Under the pieces are notes generated by a model. The model did no database searches. It was not told the DNA's origin and worked only from the letters and a program-made list of their open reading frames with translations. A stretch of DNA of 64,000 bases, taken from contig JAOBSW010000731.1 in the NCBI GenBank assembly GCA_026214975.1, forward strand, positions 29,122-93,121, in the 5' to 3' direction. This document shows positions 1 through 10,109 of the stretch, piece by piece. The number at the start of each line of letters is the position of its first letter. The first letter of the stretch is position 1. The DNA is from Gentiana macrophylla. Its lineage: Eukaryota > Streptophyta > Magnoliopsida > Gentianales > Gentianaceae. The position numbers were made by a program, and so were the translations under genes.

Positions 1-481
1 GTTGTAGTAGTTCACTGATGATGCTTGAGAATATGTTATCCATTTGATCAATGGATTCGCCGGTCTTCATTTTGAAGTTCTCAAATTTCTATTTTGCAAC
101 AGATATTTTGTTTTCCTTGACTGCTTCTGATCCTTCATTGATCAGTGCTAATTTATCCCTCGTCTCCTTTGCTGTTTTTCAATCTTTGATCATCATAAAC
201 AAATTATTGTCTAGAGTCTTCAAGATCATGTCTTTTGCAACAAAATCTTGGTTTTCTCTTATTCTATCGTCCTTGGTCCAATCTTTCTTGAGTTTGTCTA
301 TCTCCTTTCGTTGATCTGCTCCTGTGGTTATCACAGTTGTGATCTTGATTGGGCCATCATTAATTAAATCCAGTATCTCCTCATGAGTTGCTGCAAGATG
401 AGACAACATCCTTATTTTATATTCATCAAACTAATTAAGATTGAATACAGGTACCTTTGACATGAAATTTGAGGAATCCAT
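1..481 (-). pseudogene. SIRE-a gag N-terminal fragment (Ty1/copia)
   Basis: Start of a copia capsid gene read on the minus strand. The ATG is at 481-479. It is followed by a short N-terminal stretch, an in-frame stop, then FDEYKIRMLSHLAATHEEIL, which aligns with the gag at 22168-22713 (FDEHKLRMQAYLAATHDEMM). The longest open stretch is 409-179. The gene runs off the left edge of the window. Its leader, PBS and 5' LTR lie at 8650-10109, because Athila-1 inserted 6 bp upstream of the ATG. The premature stop makes it a likely dead copy. The family is well supported; the rest of the element is not visible. Confidence 0.85.
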
Positions 482-487
482 GAGTGC

Positions 488-2043
488 TGTTAACGGTGAT
501 TTTTACGATATATATGATATTATTTCGTAACATTTTCCTTCGTGTTTTACTAATTTTTATAGAAAATTAGGTGTTTAATGGATTTATTGAAAGAATGCGT
601 ATGGAAATCATTAAAGTGCAAAATCGAGCTAATTACGTGGTTTTATTGGTGTTTTCTATCTATATGTATGCTTTTACATTGTGCATGTTTTTGTCGTGTT
701 GTATGTACGCTTACATGTTATGAAGGAAGCAAAAACGACGTTTAACTGAAGATTGAGTAGAATGAGGAAGATGCATATTGAAGACTGAACGCACGTTTGC
801 CATCCGTCCAACCTGGACTGGCGTCCACAAGCATGGACTGGCGACCACTGGAGCTACTCAATTCAGGAAAGCATGATTTTTACCCAAACTGGCATCCAAA
901 AGAGTGGACTGGCGTCCAGGAGGAGAAGTTGGATCAGGATGTTCAGATTTTTAGTGAACGAGCGTTTGAAAACGTATAGGACGGGCGTTTGAGAAGACTC
1001 GGCCCGACTCGAAGATTTTTGACACTATGGATGGCATCAGAGGCTTTGGGGCGGGCGTCCGACCACCGCTTTCTTTGAAACCGACCTAAAACCCTATTTA
1101 TAGTCACGTTTTCAGATTACAGAAACAACAACAATTTGATCCTGGCGCCCCAGGCCGCCTTGGCGCCACTAGCTGCGTTTTCCCACCATCATAAACATCT
1201 TTTTATCTTCTTTTTATTTATATGATTTGTATTCCAACGATGAGCTAAGGCTAAGCCTAGAACGAGCTTTGTGAAGCCGATTCTCAGCAGCGTTTTGATT
1301 TCGACTTTGGATTTGGTTTTGTGAGTTTTTATTTAAAGTTGTTTCTTTATTATGTGCTTTATTGATTTTGCAATTTATATCGAGAGATGGTTGCTTTGTG
1401 ATGTTTAACGTTTGATGAAAATCGTTGTTAGACCTAGATCACCGTAGTAAAGATGGGATTTTTAACCTAATAAAATAACGAGAGTTGTTAGGTTAACTTC
1501 TAGGTTGCTAGATTGAGAAATCTTACACCTTGGTTATGGAAGCGTTAATCTTTAAGATAAAGAGATGAAAGATTAATAGACGAATTATCTACGAGAGTAG
1601 AAATTCATACCTTTGATAGGTGAACCACATCTTTATTAAATCTTCACTAAACGATCTAGAGTAGAAATTGAGGGTTGCGGGATAGGTGGATCAATGCTTG
1701 TTCTTCGTTAAAATTAATTGAAATTATCTTTGTGCCTTGTTCTTCGTTGTTATCTTAGAAGTTTATTTTTCTTTGTAGTTATAGAATAGATTTATTTAGT
1801 TAGTTTAGGTCCGCAACTATATTTCCTGGCTTTGGATTGACAACCCTCTGTCCAGTTTATTGTTTCTTCGTTTTCGTTTTTAGTTATTTTTCGTGACAAC
1901 CCTTAGAAAAATTAAGAACTAGACCAACCTCGATTCCCTGTGATTCGACTCCGGTTGTAATAGCTATACTACGATCCCTACACTTGGGGTAAACCGGATT
2001 ATTTTTATTACTTGTTTGTTTTGCTTAGATAAAATCCGAGACA
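488..2043 (+). repeat. Athila-1 5' LTR
   Basis: Begins TGTTAACGGTG and ends GAGACA, and is matched by 7091-8649. It contains a cluster of GGACG/CGTCC-type motifs (about 785-1065), a TATA box at 1094-1103, and the transcript leader after it. ORFs inside it, such as 797-979, are chance frames. Confidence 0.93.
1094..1103 (+). promoter_or_regulatory. TATA box of Athila-1 5' LTR
   Basis: CTATTTATAG lies about 610 bp into the LTR, immediately downstream of the GGACG/CGTCC motif cluster. The same box occurs at 7698-7707 in the 3' LTR, and an equivalent one at 57984-57976 (minus) in Athila-2. This defines the likely U3/R border. It is a prediction from sequence only. Confidence 0.6.
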
Positions 2044-2049
2044 AGTTTT

Positions 2050-2067
2050 TGGCGCCGTTGCCGGGGA
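2050..2067 (+). other. Primer binding site, tRNA-Asp type
   Basis: TGGCGCCGTTGCCGGGGA lies 6 bp after the 5' LTR end. It is complementary to the 3' end of plant tRNA-Asp including CCA, the usual Athila/Tat primer. It primes minus-strand DNA synthesis. Confidence 0.9.
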
Positions 2068-2726
2068 ATTGGTACGGTTGTCTAGTTTATTAATTTTTCA
2101 GATTTTCTGTTATAAGTTTGGATAAAAGGGATCGTTAGGGCACATGGTAGTATTTTGGCCGTAACTTTCGGCTCGAGTGTCCGTTTGGCGCGCAGGACCC
2201 CAATTCGGAATGCTCGTTCCGACGCCGGAGGCCGTTCGGCACCGTTTTGAGGTCAAAATCTGTTGTTTTCCCTTGCATTTTGGGCTCATAAGATTTCAAC
2301 ACTTTTTTCTCCCTTTTATTGTTTTCTTGTTTTCTGTTTTAAATTTTTCGTAGGTAGGTTTCTGTTTCCGTTTCTGTTTCTGTTTCTTTATCTTTTCTAT
2401 AAAAAAAACAAAAAAATGTCATCAACTAGGATTATGCAAGATCGTAAGCGCCATCTTTGAAGCAGTGAGATGGCGACTCTTCAAATGTCGGCAATCCTAT
2501 GAATCGGACCCGTCCTTTCCACAGAACTCACAAGTTACATTGCTCACAGGAAGATGTTGTCGACTGGCCATCTTTGTTGGCGGTGTCGGTTTTTCTTTCC
2601 CTGCTGCGTATCAAGTTAACGGTGTCCATAATCGGGAAATTTTAATCTAGTCACATGTCAAAATTGTGACAATGTGGGACACATCTTTGCTCGTTTACGT
2701 CTATGAGTGGACGAGCGCTGAAATAA
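2068..2726 (+). other. Athila-1 leader and degraded gag region
   Basis: Stretch without a usable ORF between the PBS and the gag C-terminal fragment. A short frame near 2640-2705 reads CQNCDNVGHIFAR, which resembles a broken zinc knuckle. The rest of the Athila gag (capsid core) is not recognisable and has probably been deleted. The runs of T-rich repeats at 2340-2400 look like ordinary leader sequence. Confidence 0.5.
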
Positions 2727-3494
2727 ATGCTTCTGTGGCGCGATATCGAGAGATTTAATAATCAGTTCACTGGCCAAAGCAGTTTTCAGAATCAGGGTTT
2801 CAATTCTCAGGATCCGAATTTCTATCAATACCCGAACTTCAGTCAGGACCAACATATCAATTTTTCCAATCAAAATCAATGGTTCAATCAGAACAGTCCC
2901 GATCCTATGTTTCAAAGTCAGTCTAGCCAATCTTTCCCACATAACTTTCAGAACTATCAAGGCCCCTCTCAATCGGACGATCTTGAAGCTAAATTGGAGG
3001 AGCAAAACAGGACACTCAAGAATCTTGAGAGACGGCTCAGGCAAATGGCTCAAGACCAAGGCATTGACCTAGCTCCCACACTTCCTTATGATAGAGAAGA
3101 GGACAATGCCATGAACTTAGGATCCGGTATTCAATTCAGTGGTCCCCCAAAAGTAGAAGTGTCAAGTTTAATGGATTCATCTGTCTTTGGATCCGATGCT
3201 CGTATACACTCAAATGATGAGAATTCTTATGGACATGGATTTAATAACGTTCAAGTGAGATGTTCGTATTGTGGTGGAAACCATTATGAGGCTCAGTGCA
3301 GTGGAGGTAATTCACCCCACCAATGGAATACTAATAGCAATTATGATACAAGTTATGAGAATCCACTTCAATCTAACTATGCTCCCACACTCCCTTATGG
3401 TGGAGAAGAGGCTAGTGCTATGAATGTAAGGTCCGACACTCAACTTAGTGGTTTCCACATTCGGATGAGAGTACTCAGGTGGCTGATCCCCTGA
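2727..3494 (+). pseudogene. Athila-1 gag C-terminal fragment with zinc finger
   Basis: A 255-aa frame. The first 75 residues are rich in N, Q, F and S. A predicted coiled coil follows (DDLEAKLEEQNRTLKNLERRLRQM, written here only as a motif description), then a zinc finger CSYCGGNHYEAQC (C-x2-C-x3-H-x4-C), the nucleocapsid type that binds element RNA in Athila gag. The short block APTLPYxxEExxAMN occurs before and again after the finger, so part of the protein is duplicated. The N-terminal capsid part is missing. It overlaps the next frame, which carries on toward integrase, so protease, RT and RNase H have been lost between gag and pol. Confidence 0.7.
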
Positions 3495-3919
3495 GAAATA
3501 AAGAGTTTAGTGGAAGTCAGGAGGCTGATCTCCTGACTGGTAAGGAAGGTGGAAACGAAGTAGATGATCATATGTCTAAAATGAAGGATGAAGAAGAGGA
3601 AGAACATGAAGGGATAGACCTTTACTTTCCTCTCCAGAATGTTATGCATCTAGACAAGTGCACTCCTAATATTCCTTGGTATGCTTCTATCGCCAACTTC
3701 TTACATTCCCAGTACTTAAATCTGGAATTTTCATATCAGGAGAAGAAGAAATTTTTCTCTGATGTGAAAACCTTCGTTTGGGATGAACCTTACCTCTTCA
3801 AGATTTGTAAAGATGGTTTCTTTGAGAAGATGTGTTCTGAATCGAGCAACGTGATATTATTGAGCAATGCCACAGTGGACCCACCGCGGTCACTTTGGTC
3901 CTTGGAAAACCGTTGCTAA
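3479..3919 (+). pseudogene. Athila-1 pol: deletion joint and integrase N-terminal region
   Basis: A 146-aa frame. After an acidic linker (residues about 30-50) it reads IPWYASIANFLHSQYLNLEFSYQEKKKF, the conserved lead-in to Athila integrase that normally sits after RNase H, then the WDEPYLFK block. The zinc-binding H2C2 domain that should follow is only partly readable and shifts frame around 3900-3990 (CDRCQRT-like stretch at about 3985-4000). Integrase inserts the cDNA into host chromatin in the nucleus. The absence of anything recognisable as RT upstream is the main evidence for the internal deletion. Confidence 0.75.
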
Positions 3920-4027
3920 GATCTTTCAATCCGGCTTCTATTATTTACGATATTTAACGATCTGAAGCTTTACAGTAAAGCTTGTGATAGGTGTCAAAGA
4001 ACCGGAACTTTAACAAGGCGTTTCGAC

Positions 4028-4387
4028 ATGCCATTGAAACCCATCCTAGAATGCGAATTCTTTGATGTATGGGGTATCGATTTTATGGGACCATTCCCAT
4101 CATCTTGTGGAAATAAATACATTTTAGTCTGCGTGGATTATGTATCGAAATGGGTGGAGGCTCAAGCCACTTCTCACAATGATCATAAAACGGTCATGAA
4201 GTTCCTGAAGAAAAATATTTTCGTGAGATTTGGATGTCCCCGCGCCTTAATCAGTGATGAGGGAACGCACTTCTGCAACCGGCCACTAGAAAAAGTTCTT
4301 GAGAAATATGGTGTCCGGCACAAAATTGGCACACCATACCATCCTATGACTAGTGGTCAGGTTGAAAGAAGCAACCAAAGTTTATAG
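4028..4387 (+). pseudogene. Athila-1 integrase catalytic core
   Basis: A 119-aa frame holding the rve fold. Catalytic residues are visible: D in GIDFMGPF (about residue 18), D in ISDEGTHF (about 77) and E in QVERSN (about 113), i.e. a D,D-35-E arrangement. A stop (TAG at 4385-4387) follows right after NQSL, where related elements continue into the rest of the core, so the frame is interrupted. Confidence 0.85.
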
Positions 4388-4443
4388 AAGATCACCGAGA
4401 AAAGCGATTAATGATCATAGAAAAGACTCGAGTCTAAAGTTGG

Positions 4444-5097
4444 ATGATGTCTTGTGGGCATATCGAAGGCGCCTATAAGACCCCCATGGGTACATCACCC
4501 TATCAAATGGTTTATGGTAAACCATGCCACTTACCAATAGAGTTAGAGCATAGGCGTATTGGGCCACGAAGTTTTAAACTTCGATACCCAATCTTGTGGA
4601 AAACATCGATTGCAACAGATTGCATGAGTTAGGCAATTTAGACTTGAGGCCTCTGAAAGCGCCAGGATAAGTAAGAAAAGACAAAACTCCTTCACGATGC
4701 CAAAATCAAGAAGCGAGAATTCCAAGTTGGGGAACAAGTCTTATTGTACAATTCCTGGTTACATCTGTTCCCTGGTAAGCTGAGGACACGATGGTCCGGT
4801 CCCTTTGAAATTCTCCAAATCATTCCTGGAGGTGTTTTAGAACTAAGAGGTCATGGTGACCAGCCGTCCAGAGTGAATGGTCAAAGCTGTAAGCATTATA
4901 TCGGTCAAACCAAAGAGAAGCCTTTGATTGTTCACTTCCTCGACATCCTCGGGTATGGTACTCCCGAAGTCAATGAGTTTGACGAGTTTTCGCCCGATTT
5001 GTTTTTTACGAGCATGACGCATGGCGGTGGTCCAAAGAGAGGAAGTTCTTACTTGGTAGTTGGGATATGGAAGAGTTTAAGCGGGAGGCACAAGTAA
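4444..5097 (+). pseudogene. Athila-1 integrase C-terminal part
   Basis: Two frames (4444-4632 and 4744-5097) give [21 protein letters not shown], the end of the integrase core, and then LFPGKLRTRWSGPFEILQIIPGGVLELRG, the GPY/F module that closes Ty3/gypsy integrases. Athila-2 has the same region at 63268-63997 (minus). The frames are broken by at least one indel near 4640-4740. The coding part of the element ends by about 5100-5260. Confidence 0.82.
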
Positions 5098-5269
5098 GAA
5101 GAAGATTGAAGAAGAAGAAGTCGCAATGGGGAAAATTAAGAATGTTTGGAAAGCGGTAAAGAACCCGACCCCATGTGTGAGATGTTGTTTCAGTAGCCAC
5201 ACTAATGACGAGCTTACAGTAGTGGCGGAAGGAAGATTAAGTGGCACGATCCAGGTTTGAATAGTACGT

Positions 5270-5319
5270 GTGTCTAGCCAAAGACACTAAAGAAAGGCGC
5301 TTGTTGGGAGGCAACCCAA
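5270..5319 (+). ncRNA. Two-hairpin RNA motif downstream of Athila integrase
   Basis: Hairpin 1: GTGTCT / loop AGCCAA / AGACAC (5270-5287, 6 bp, perfect). A 16-nt spacer contains GCGCTT. Hairpin 2: TTGGG / loop AGGCAA / CCCAA (5304-5319, 5 bp). Two more copies occur in Athila-2 (63150-63103 and 62552-62506, minus) with the same layout. Hairpin 2 has different but still paired stems in all three copies. It lies just after pol and before the 3' non-coding region. The function is unknown to me. Confidence refers to the structure, not to a role. Confidence 0.6.
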
Positions 5320-5956
5320 TAATAAGAATAGTTTTTTTTTTATTATTATTTTGGATTATTTTGTTTTTTGTTGAATAAGGGGGGCTAGTTTTGTCTTGTG
5401 TCGTCTAGGTTTTTGGAGTCGGTTTCTGTGGCCAGGTAACTTGCATGAGCAGAAGCTACTATCGTTTTTTGATTCATCTGTGCTTTAGTTGAAGCTACTG
5501 TCGGTTTTCCGTTGCTATTTTTTGATGAATCTTGTAAGATGCGTTTACACTTTCAGTTGGAGTTTGGTATTTCTATATGCACTTGTTGGACCATATTTGT
5601 TTTGTAAACCTCTGTGGTTATATTTGACGCTTAGATGTTCTTTGTTTTAACTTTGTGGGTGATTTTTTCTGTCTGAAGCGATTATATCATGTGCTATATA
5701 TCTTGTTATCAAATTTTTCTGTTGCGACATGTTATATTCCCCTTTTGTGCCCCTATCCCCCGAGGTGCATTTTGTTTTGTTTTTCAAGTGTGCAGGATAT
5801 TTGCGATAGCGCTTGTGAGCTTTTAGATGAAGCCAGTTTTCCGGTGGATGGTCCACAGTCTACTGATTTCTTCAAGCGTTTCTGGATCTGACTCACGACC
5901 ACTTCCACAATTGCCACATTCGAACTACAATCAGCTAAGTTTTTCTTATTCTGCAC

Positions 5957-5995
5957 AACATGAGGACATGTTGTTATTTAAGTGTGGGGGAGGGA
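5957..5995 (+). other. Internal second polypurine tract with upstream hairpin
   Basis: Perfect stem CAACATG / loop AGGA / CATGTTG (5957-5974), followed by AAGTGTGGGGGAGGG (5981-5995). The same polypurine tract precedes the 3' LTR (7077-7090). Athila-2 has the same pair at 59641-59600 (minus). It resembles a central PPT that could prime a second plus strand. Confidence 0.6.
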
Positions 5996-6448
5996 TTGGT
6001 TGTACCTACAATGTGCTTAATTTATTATGCTTACCACCATTCTTAAAAAATTCAACAAATTTTGAATTTTTTTTTTAAAATTATCCTGAGCATGAGTTTA
6101 TTTTGGCTTACTTACTTGTTATATCCCATACCTGTGCTGGTTGACTAGTATTTTAGCATAGACCTTTGATAAATAAGCCCTTACTCGAATTCTTTTCACG
6201 TAAGCCTCTTCGATGACGAGCTGAACTTAGGAAACTATACTCATTTAAGCTGATAATGTTTGATTCTGGTTATCAGGCCGTTCGCTTAGTGCTAATGTCA
6301 TGGAAATTGTAATATGTGCGTAGTTGGAATTAAAGTAGGAAGTATCGTGAATATAACGAAGCCTGAATGTGATAAGTGAAACATAACTACTGTGCTTTGG
6401 AAAAGTTGTTTTAAGAAAAATATATGAATTAATCGGGTGTGTCGGAAG

Positions 6449-6620
6449 CTGGTCGATGATTTGAGTGAGGTAGGGTGTATCACGAATGTCCTATACCACT
6501 ATGATAACCAAAAGCTCACGACAGCCAGAATAAGCTGCCTTATGATTTGAGTAAGGTAGAGCATATCCCGAATGTCCTATTCTGCTATGACGGGCAAGAG
6601 CTCATTCTGATGTGTGTTTA
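6449..6620 (+). repeat. 86-bp tandem duplication in Athila-1 3' region
   Basis: Two diverged units, each with GATTTGAGTxAGGTAG, CGAATGTCCTAT and CTATGA in the same order. The GATTTGAG cores start at 6458 and 6544 (period 86). Athila-2 shows the same two-unit array with the same period (59040 and 59126, minus). Confidence 0.75.
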
Positions 6621-7076
6621 AATGTGAAAGATAAATTAAATCAACTTACATAAGGAATCTGGTATGAATTGAAATGAAAGACTTAGTTATCGCCTACCTT
6701 ATCCCCAGTATAGACCAATGTATATGTTGTAGGGAATAGCCTCTGGGTACGACTGAAAAGATTTCGAAAACACATGTATTACCCTAGTCATGACGTGAGT
6801 AGTTTTGTAGGGCATATGTATAGTCAGGGTGATTCATTATCTGTCTTTAATGGGTATTGGTCGGTTAGCTTGATTTTAATTGTCAAGTGTGGAATCGGTG
6901 GAAGTTGAAGAAGGCTTTGCACACACTACACATTCGAGTAATCGTTTATTGCATGGGATGTATGTTTTTGATGCTAGTCGACCGGTTGTGATTTGATATA
7001 TGGGATTTTATGTGGTTCAATGTTCAAGTAAGTCCATGGTTTTCTTGTTTTGTTTTGCTCGGGACGAGCAAAAGCT

Positions 7077-7090
7077 AAGTGTGGGGGAGT
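7077..7090 (+). other. Athila-1 polypurine tract
   Basis: AAGTGTGGGGGAGT abuts the 3' LTR start at 7091. It is the plus-strand primer of reverse transcription. Confidence 0.9.
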
Positions 7091-8649
7091 TGTTAACGGT
7101 GATTTTTACGATATATATGATATTATTTCGTAACAATGCCCTTCGTGTTTTACTAATTTTTATAGAAAATTAGGTGTTTAATGGATTTATTGAAAGAATG
7201 CGTATGGAAATCATTAAAGTGCAAAATCAAGCTAATTACGTGGTTTTATTGGTGTTTTCTATCTATATGTATGCTTTTACATTGTGCATGTTTTTGTCAT
7301 GTTGTAGGTACGCTTACATGTTATGGAGGTAGCTAAAACGACGTTTAACTGAAGATTGAGTAGAATGAGGAAGATGCATATTGAAGAATGAACGCATGTT
7401 TGCCATCCGTCCAACCTGGACTAGCGTCCAGAAGCATGGACTGGCGTCCACTGGAGCTACTCAATTCAGGAAAGCATGATTTTTACCCAAACTGGAGTCC
7501 AGAAGAGTGGACTGGCGTCCAGGAGGAGAAGTTGGATTAGGATGTTAAGATTTTTAGTGAACGAGCATTTGAAAATGTATAGGATGGGCGTTTGAGAAGA
7601 CTCGGCCCGACTCGAAGATTTTTGACACTATGGACTAGCATCTAGAGGCACTGGACGGGCGTCCAGTCACCGCCTTTGCTGAAACCGACCTAAAACCCTA
7701 TTTATAGTCGCGTTTTTCAACACTAGAAACAACAACAATTCGATCCCTGGCCGCCCCAGGCCCCTTGGGGGCGCCCTAGCTGCGTTTTCCCACCATCATA
7801 AACATCTTTTTATCTTCTTTTTATTTATATGATTTGTATTCCAACGATGAGCTAAGGCTAAGCCTAGAACGAGCTTTGTGAAGCCAATTCTCAGCAGCGT
7901 TTTGATTTCGACTTTGGATTTGGTTTTGTGAGTTTTTATTTAAAGTTGTTTCTTTATTATGTGCTTTATTGATTGTGCAATTTATATCGAGAGATGTTTG
8001 CTTTGTGATGTTTAACGTTTGATGAAAATTGTTGTTAGACCTAGATCACCGTAGTAAAGATGGGATTTTTAACCTAAAAAATAACGAGAGTTGTTAGGTT
8101 AACTTCTAGGTTGCTAGATTGAGAAATCTTACACCTTGGTTATGGAAGCGTTAATCTTTAAGATCGAGAGATGAAAGATAAATAGGCGAATTATCTACGA
8201 GAGTAGAAATTCATACCTTTGATAGGTGAACCACATCTTTACTAAATCTTCACTAAACGATATAGAGTAGAAATTGAGGGTTGCGGGATAGGTGGATCAA
8301 TGCTTGTTCTTCGTTAAAATTAATTGAAATTATCTTTGTGCCTTGTTCTTCGTTGTTATCTTAGAAGTTTATTTTTCTTCGTAGTTATAGAATAGATTTA
8401 TTTAGTTAGTTTAGGTCCACAACTATATTTCCTGGCTTTAGATTGACAACCCTCTGTCCAGTTTATTGTTTCTTCGTTTTCGTTTTTAGTTATTTTTCGT
8501 GACAACCCTTAGAAAAATTAAGAACTAGACCAACCTCGATTCCCTGTGATTCGACTCCGGTTGTAATCGTTATACTATGATCCCTGAACTTGGGGTAAAC
8601 CAGATTATTTTTATTACTTGTTTGTTTTGCTTAGATAAAATCCGAGACA
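7091..8649 (+). repeat. Athila-1 3' LTR
   Basis: Matches 488-2043 along its whole length and carries the same motif cluster (about 7390-7665) and TATA box (7698-7707). It differs from the 5' LTR in small indels, several of them at CTG/CAG sites (for example the block near 7640-7665 against 1040-1065). Confidence 0.93.
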
Positions 8650-8776
8650 AGTACAAATAAGAGATATATTTAGAAAGCACAAATTTGAAAACTAGTTTGA
8701 AAATATATGATCTTCTTGTTACCATAAACTAGATCTGAACAGGTTCTGATACTAGGAACACTGCTCCGATACCAAT
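8650..8776 (-). other. SIRE-a leader and primer binding site
   Basis: Continues SIRE-a after the Athila-1 insertion. On the minus strand 8774-8763 reads TGGTATCGGAGC, a PBS for initiator tRNA-Met with one change, just downstream of the 5' LTR. Nothing else is readable in this short piece. Confidence 0.85.
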
Positions 8777-10109
8777 TGTTGGTCCCAGATAAGGGTAAAG
8801 CTATAGTCAGGGGGGGGGGGTTTAATGACTCAAGTGGAGTTTCAATAAAATTTCTTAAATTTAAAAGCTTTTGGGCAGCGGATAAGTCCCTTCTTTAACT
8901 GTTGGTTCAAAATTGATTAGGCAATAACAGATATAATATGCAATGTAATAAAGTGTTGTAAAGTAAATTGCTAAAAGTAAATAGACACAAAGGCTTATAC
9001 TGGTTCAGGGTGGTGTAATCCCTTAATCCACTATTCTCTTGTGATGATTGGAGGAATTCACTATTGTTTTCCTAGATAAAATAGTTGGATTGTCCTTGGC
9101 TACACAATCACAATCTTCAAGACTATCACTCCGTGGCTTCAAAAGCTTCAGTGACTAAGTCTCTATCACTGCTCCATGAGAACAAAAATTTTAGCAGCAA
9201 TCACAAAGGTTGCAACTCCTTCTCAGATTCCTCTGATTCAATTGATTCAGTTGATGTGAATTGGATTCACAGACTTGTGATAAATCTCAGTGCTAGATAT
9301 GGAATTCGAGTTCTGATTGCTGAGTTGATCTCTAGATGATTCCTTTAAGTTCAGATAGAAGGCATTTCAAATTGACATAGTTTTTGCTTGTTTCTTATCA
9401 GATTCAAATCATTGTTTTTCATGTCTGTCAATGCCTTCTATTTATAGCCTTGATAATCCTTAATTTGAATTTCTGTCCATTGACTATTTAATGTGAGGAA
9501 TAATCCTTGATTTAATTCTTGATTCCCCCTTAATTATATTCTCCTTGATTTCATTGATCGGATTTTTCCACAAATGTCTATATGAAAATCCATCCTTGAT
9601 TGATCATCAAATGATTATGCATTGAATGCTTGATCCTCTGAATCTTCTTTATTCTTCTAAATCTGAACAAATTAATTTTACTTGGTCATTCCCTGAACGG
9701 TTAATGATCCTTCTGACTTGGATGTTTAGTTCTTCCTTCACTGCTTGGTCTTCACTCAGCCGATAGTCAGTTTACAAGACTCCTTGTACTTCACTGATCC
9801 TTTATTTGGGTGAGATCAGCGTACACAATATTTGACAATGTTTCCATCATTTGAATTATAATTTAGACTTATCAAAGGTCATCACAGGACTTCCCTGTTT
9901 ATAATTCAGACTATAATGTCATCATTCTTCTCTGTTGGTACTTGGCTAACTTCACTCTATCGGATTTCTGTTTTACTTCGCCATCCTTCCATCTACTACT
10001 ATACTTGTCTGAATCAACTTATACAACATGTCAGGCCCTATGTAAAGACTTATACAGAGATTTCCAACTTATTTCAGGCTTGCTATAACAGCTAGTATAC
10101 CCATCATCA
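8777..10109 (-). repeat. SIRE-a 5' LTR
   Basis: On the minus strand it begins TGATGATGGGTATACTAGC at 10109 and ends GGGACCAACA at 8777, the same ends as the SIRE-d LTR (20378-22062). It contains a TATA box (CTATAAATAG, minus 9447-9438), the conserved block near 8990-9060 (TACACCACCCTGAACC on the minus strand), and an 11-G run at 8810-8820 matching the C-run of SIRE-d at 22017-22026. The plus-strand ORF at 9085-9339 lies inside it and is not a gene. It interrupts the protease of the copia element at 10110-11992. Confidence 0.9.

Larger units (their letters stand above)
5320..7076 (+). other. Athila-1 3' non-coding region (no env-like ORF)
   Basis: A 1.76 kb stretch without a credible gene. 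It contains an internal polypurine tract with a hairpin (5957-5995) and an 86-bp tandem duplication (6449-6620). Much of it (about 5950-7076) aligns with 58578-59650 in Athila-2, although the two elements differ strongly elsewhere. In Athila-2 the matching interval also holds an extra ORF (61616-60060), which is missing here. Confidence 0.75.
488..8649 (+). mobile_element. Athila-1: Ty3/gypsy Athila retrotransposon, internally deleted
   Basis: Complete at both ends: 5' LTR 488-2043, PBS 2050-2067, PPT 7077-7090, 3' LTR 7091-8649. The flanking 5-mers agtgc (483-487) and agtac (8650-8654) are a target duplication with one mismatch. The PBS matches the 3' end of tRNA-Asp, typical of Athila/Tat elements. 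The internal region keeps a gag zinc finger and integrase but has no recognisable capsid core, protease, RT or RNase H, so the copy cannot move by itself. It is inserted in the leader of SIRE-a. The LTRs are very similar except near 1040-1070 and 1140-1175. Confidence 0.93.

Noticed and set aside
2050..2067. tRNA gene fragment
   Set aside because: The match to the tRNA-Asp 3' end is the primer binding site; no cloverleaf sequence surrounds it. The same holds for the tRNA-Met-like sites.
9085..9339. 84-codon plus-strand ORF as a host gene
   Set aside because: It lies inside the SIRE-a LTR, antisense, and has no recognisable domain.
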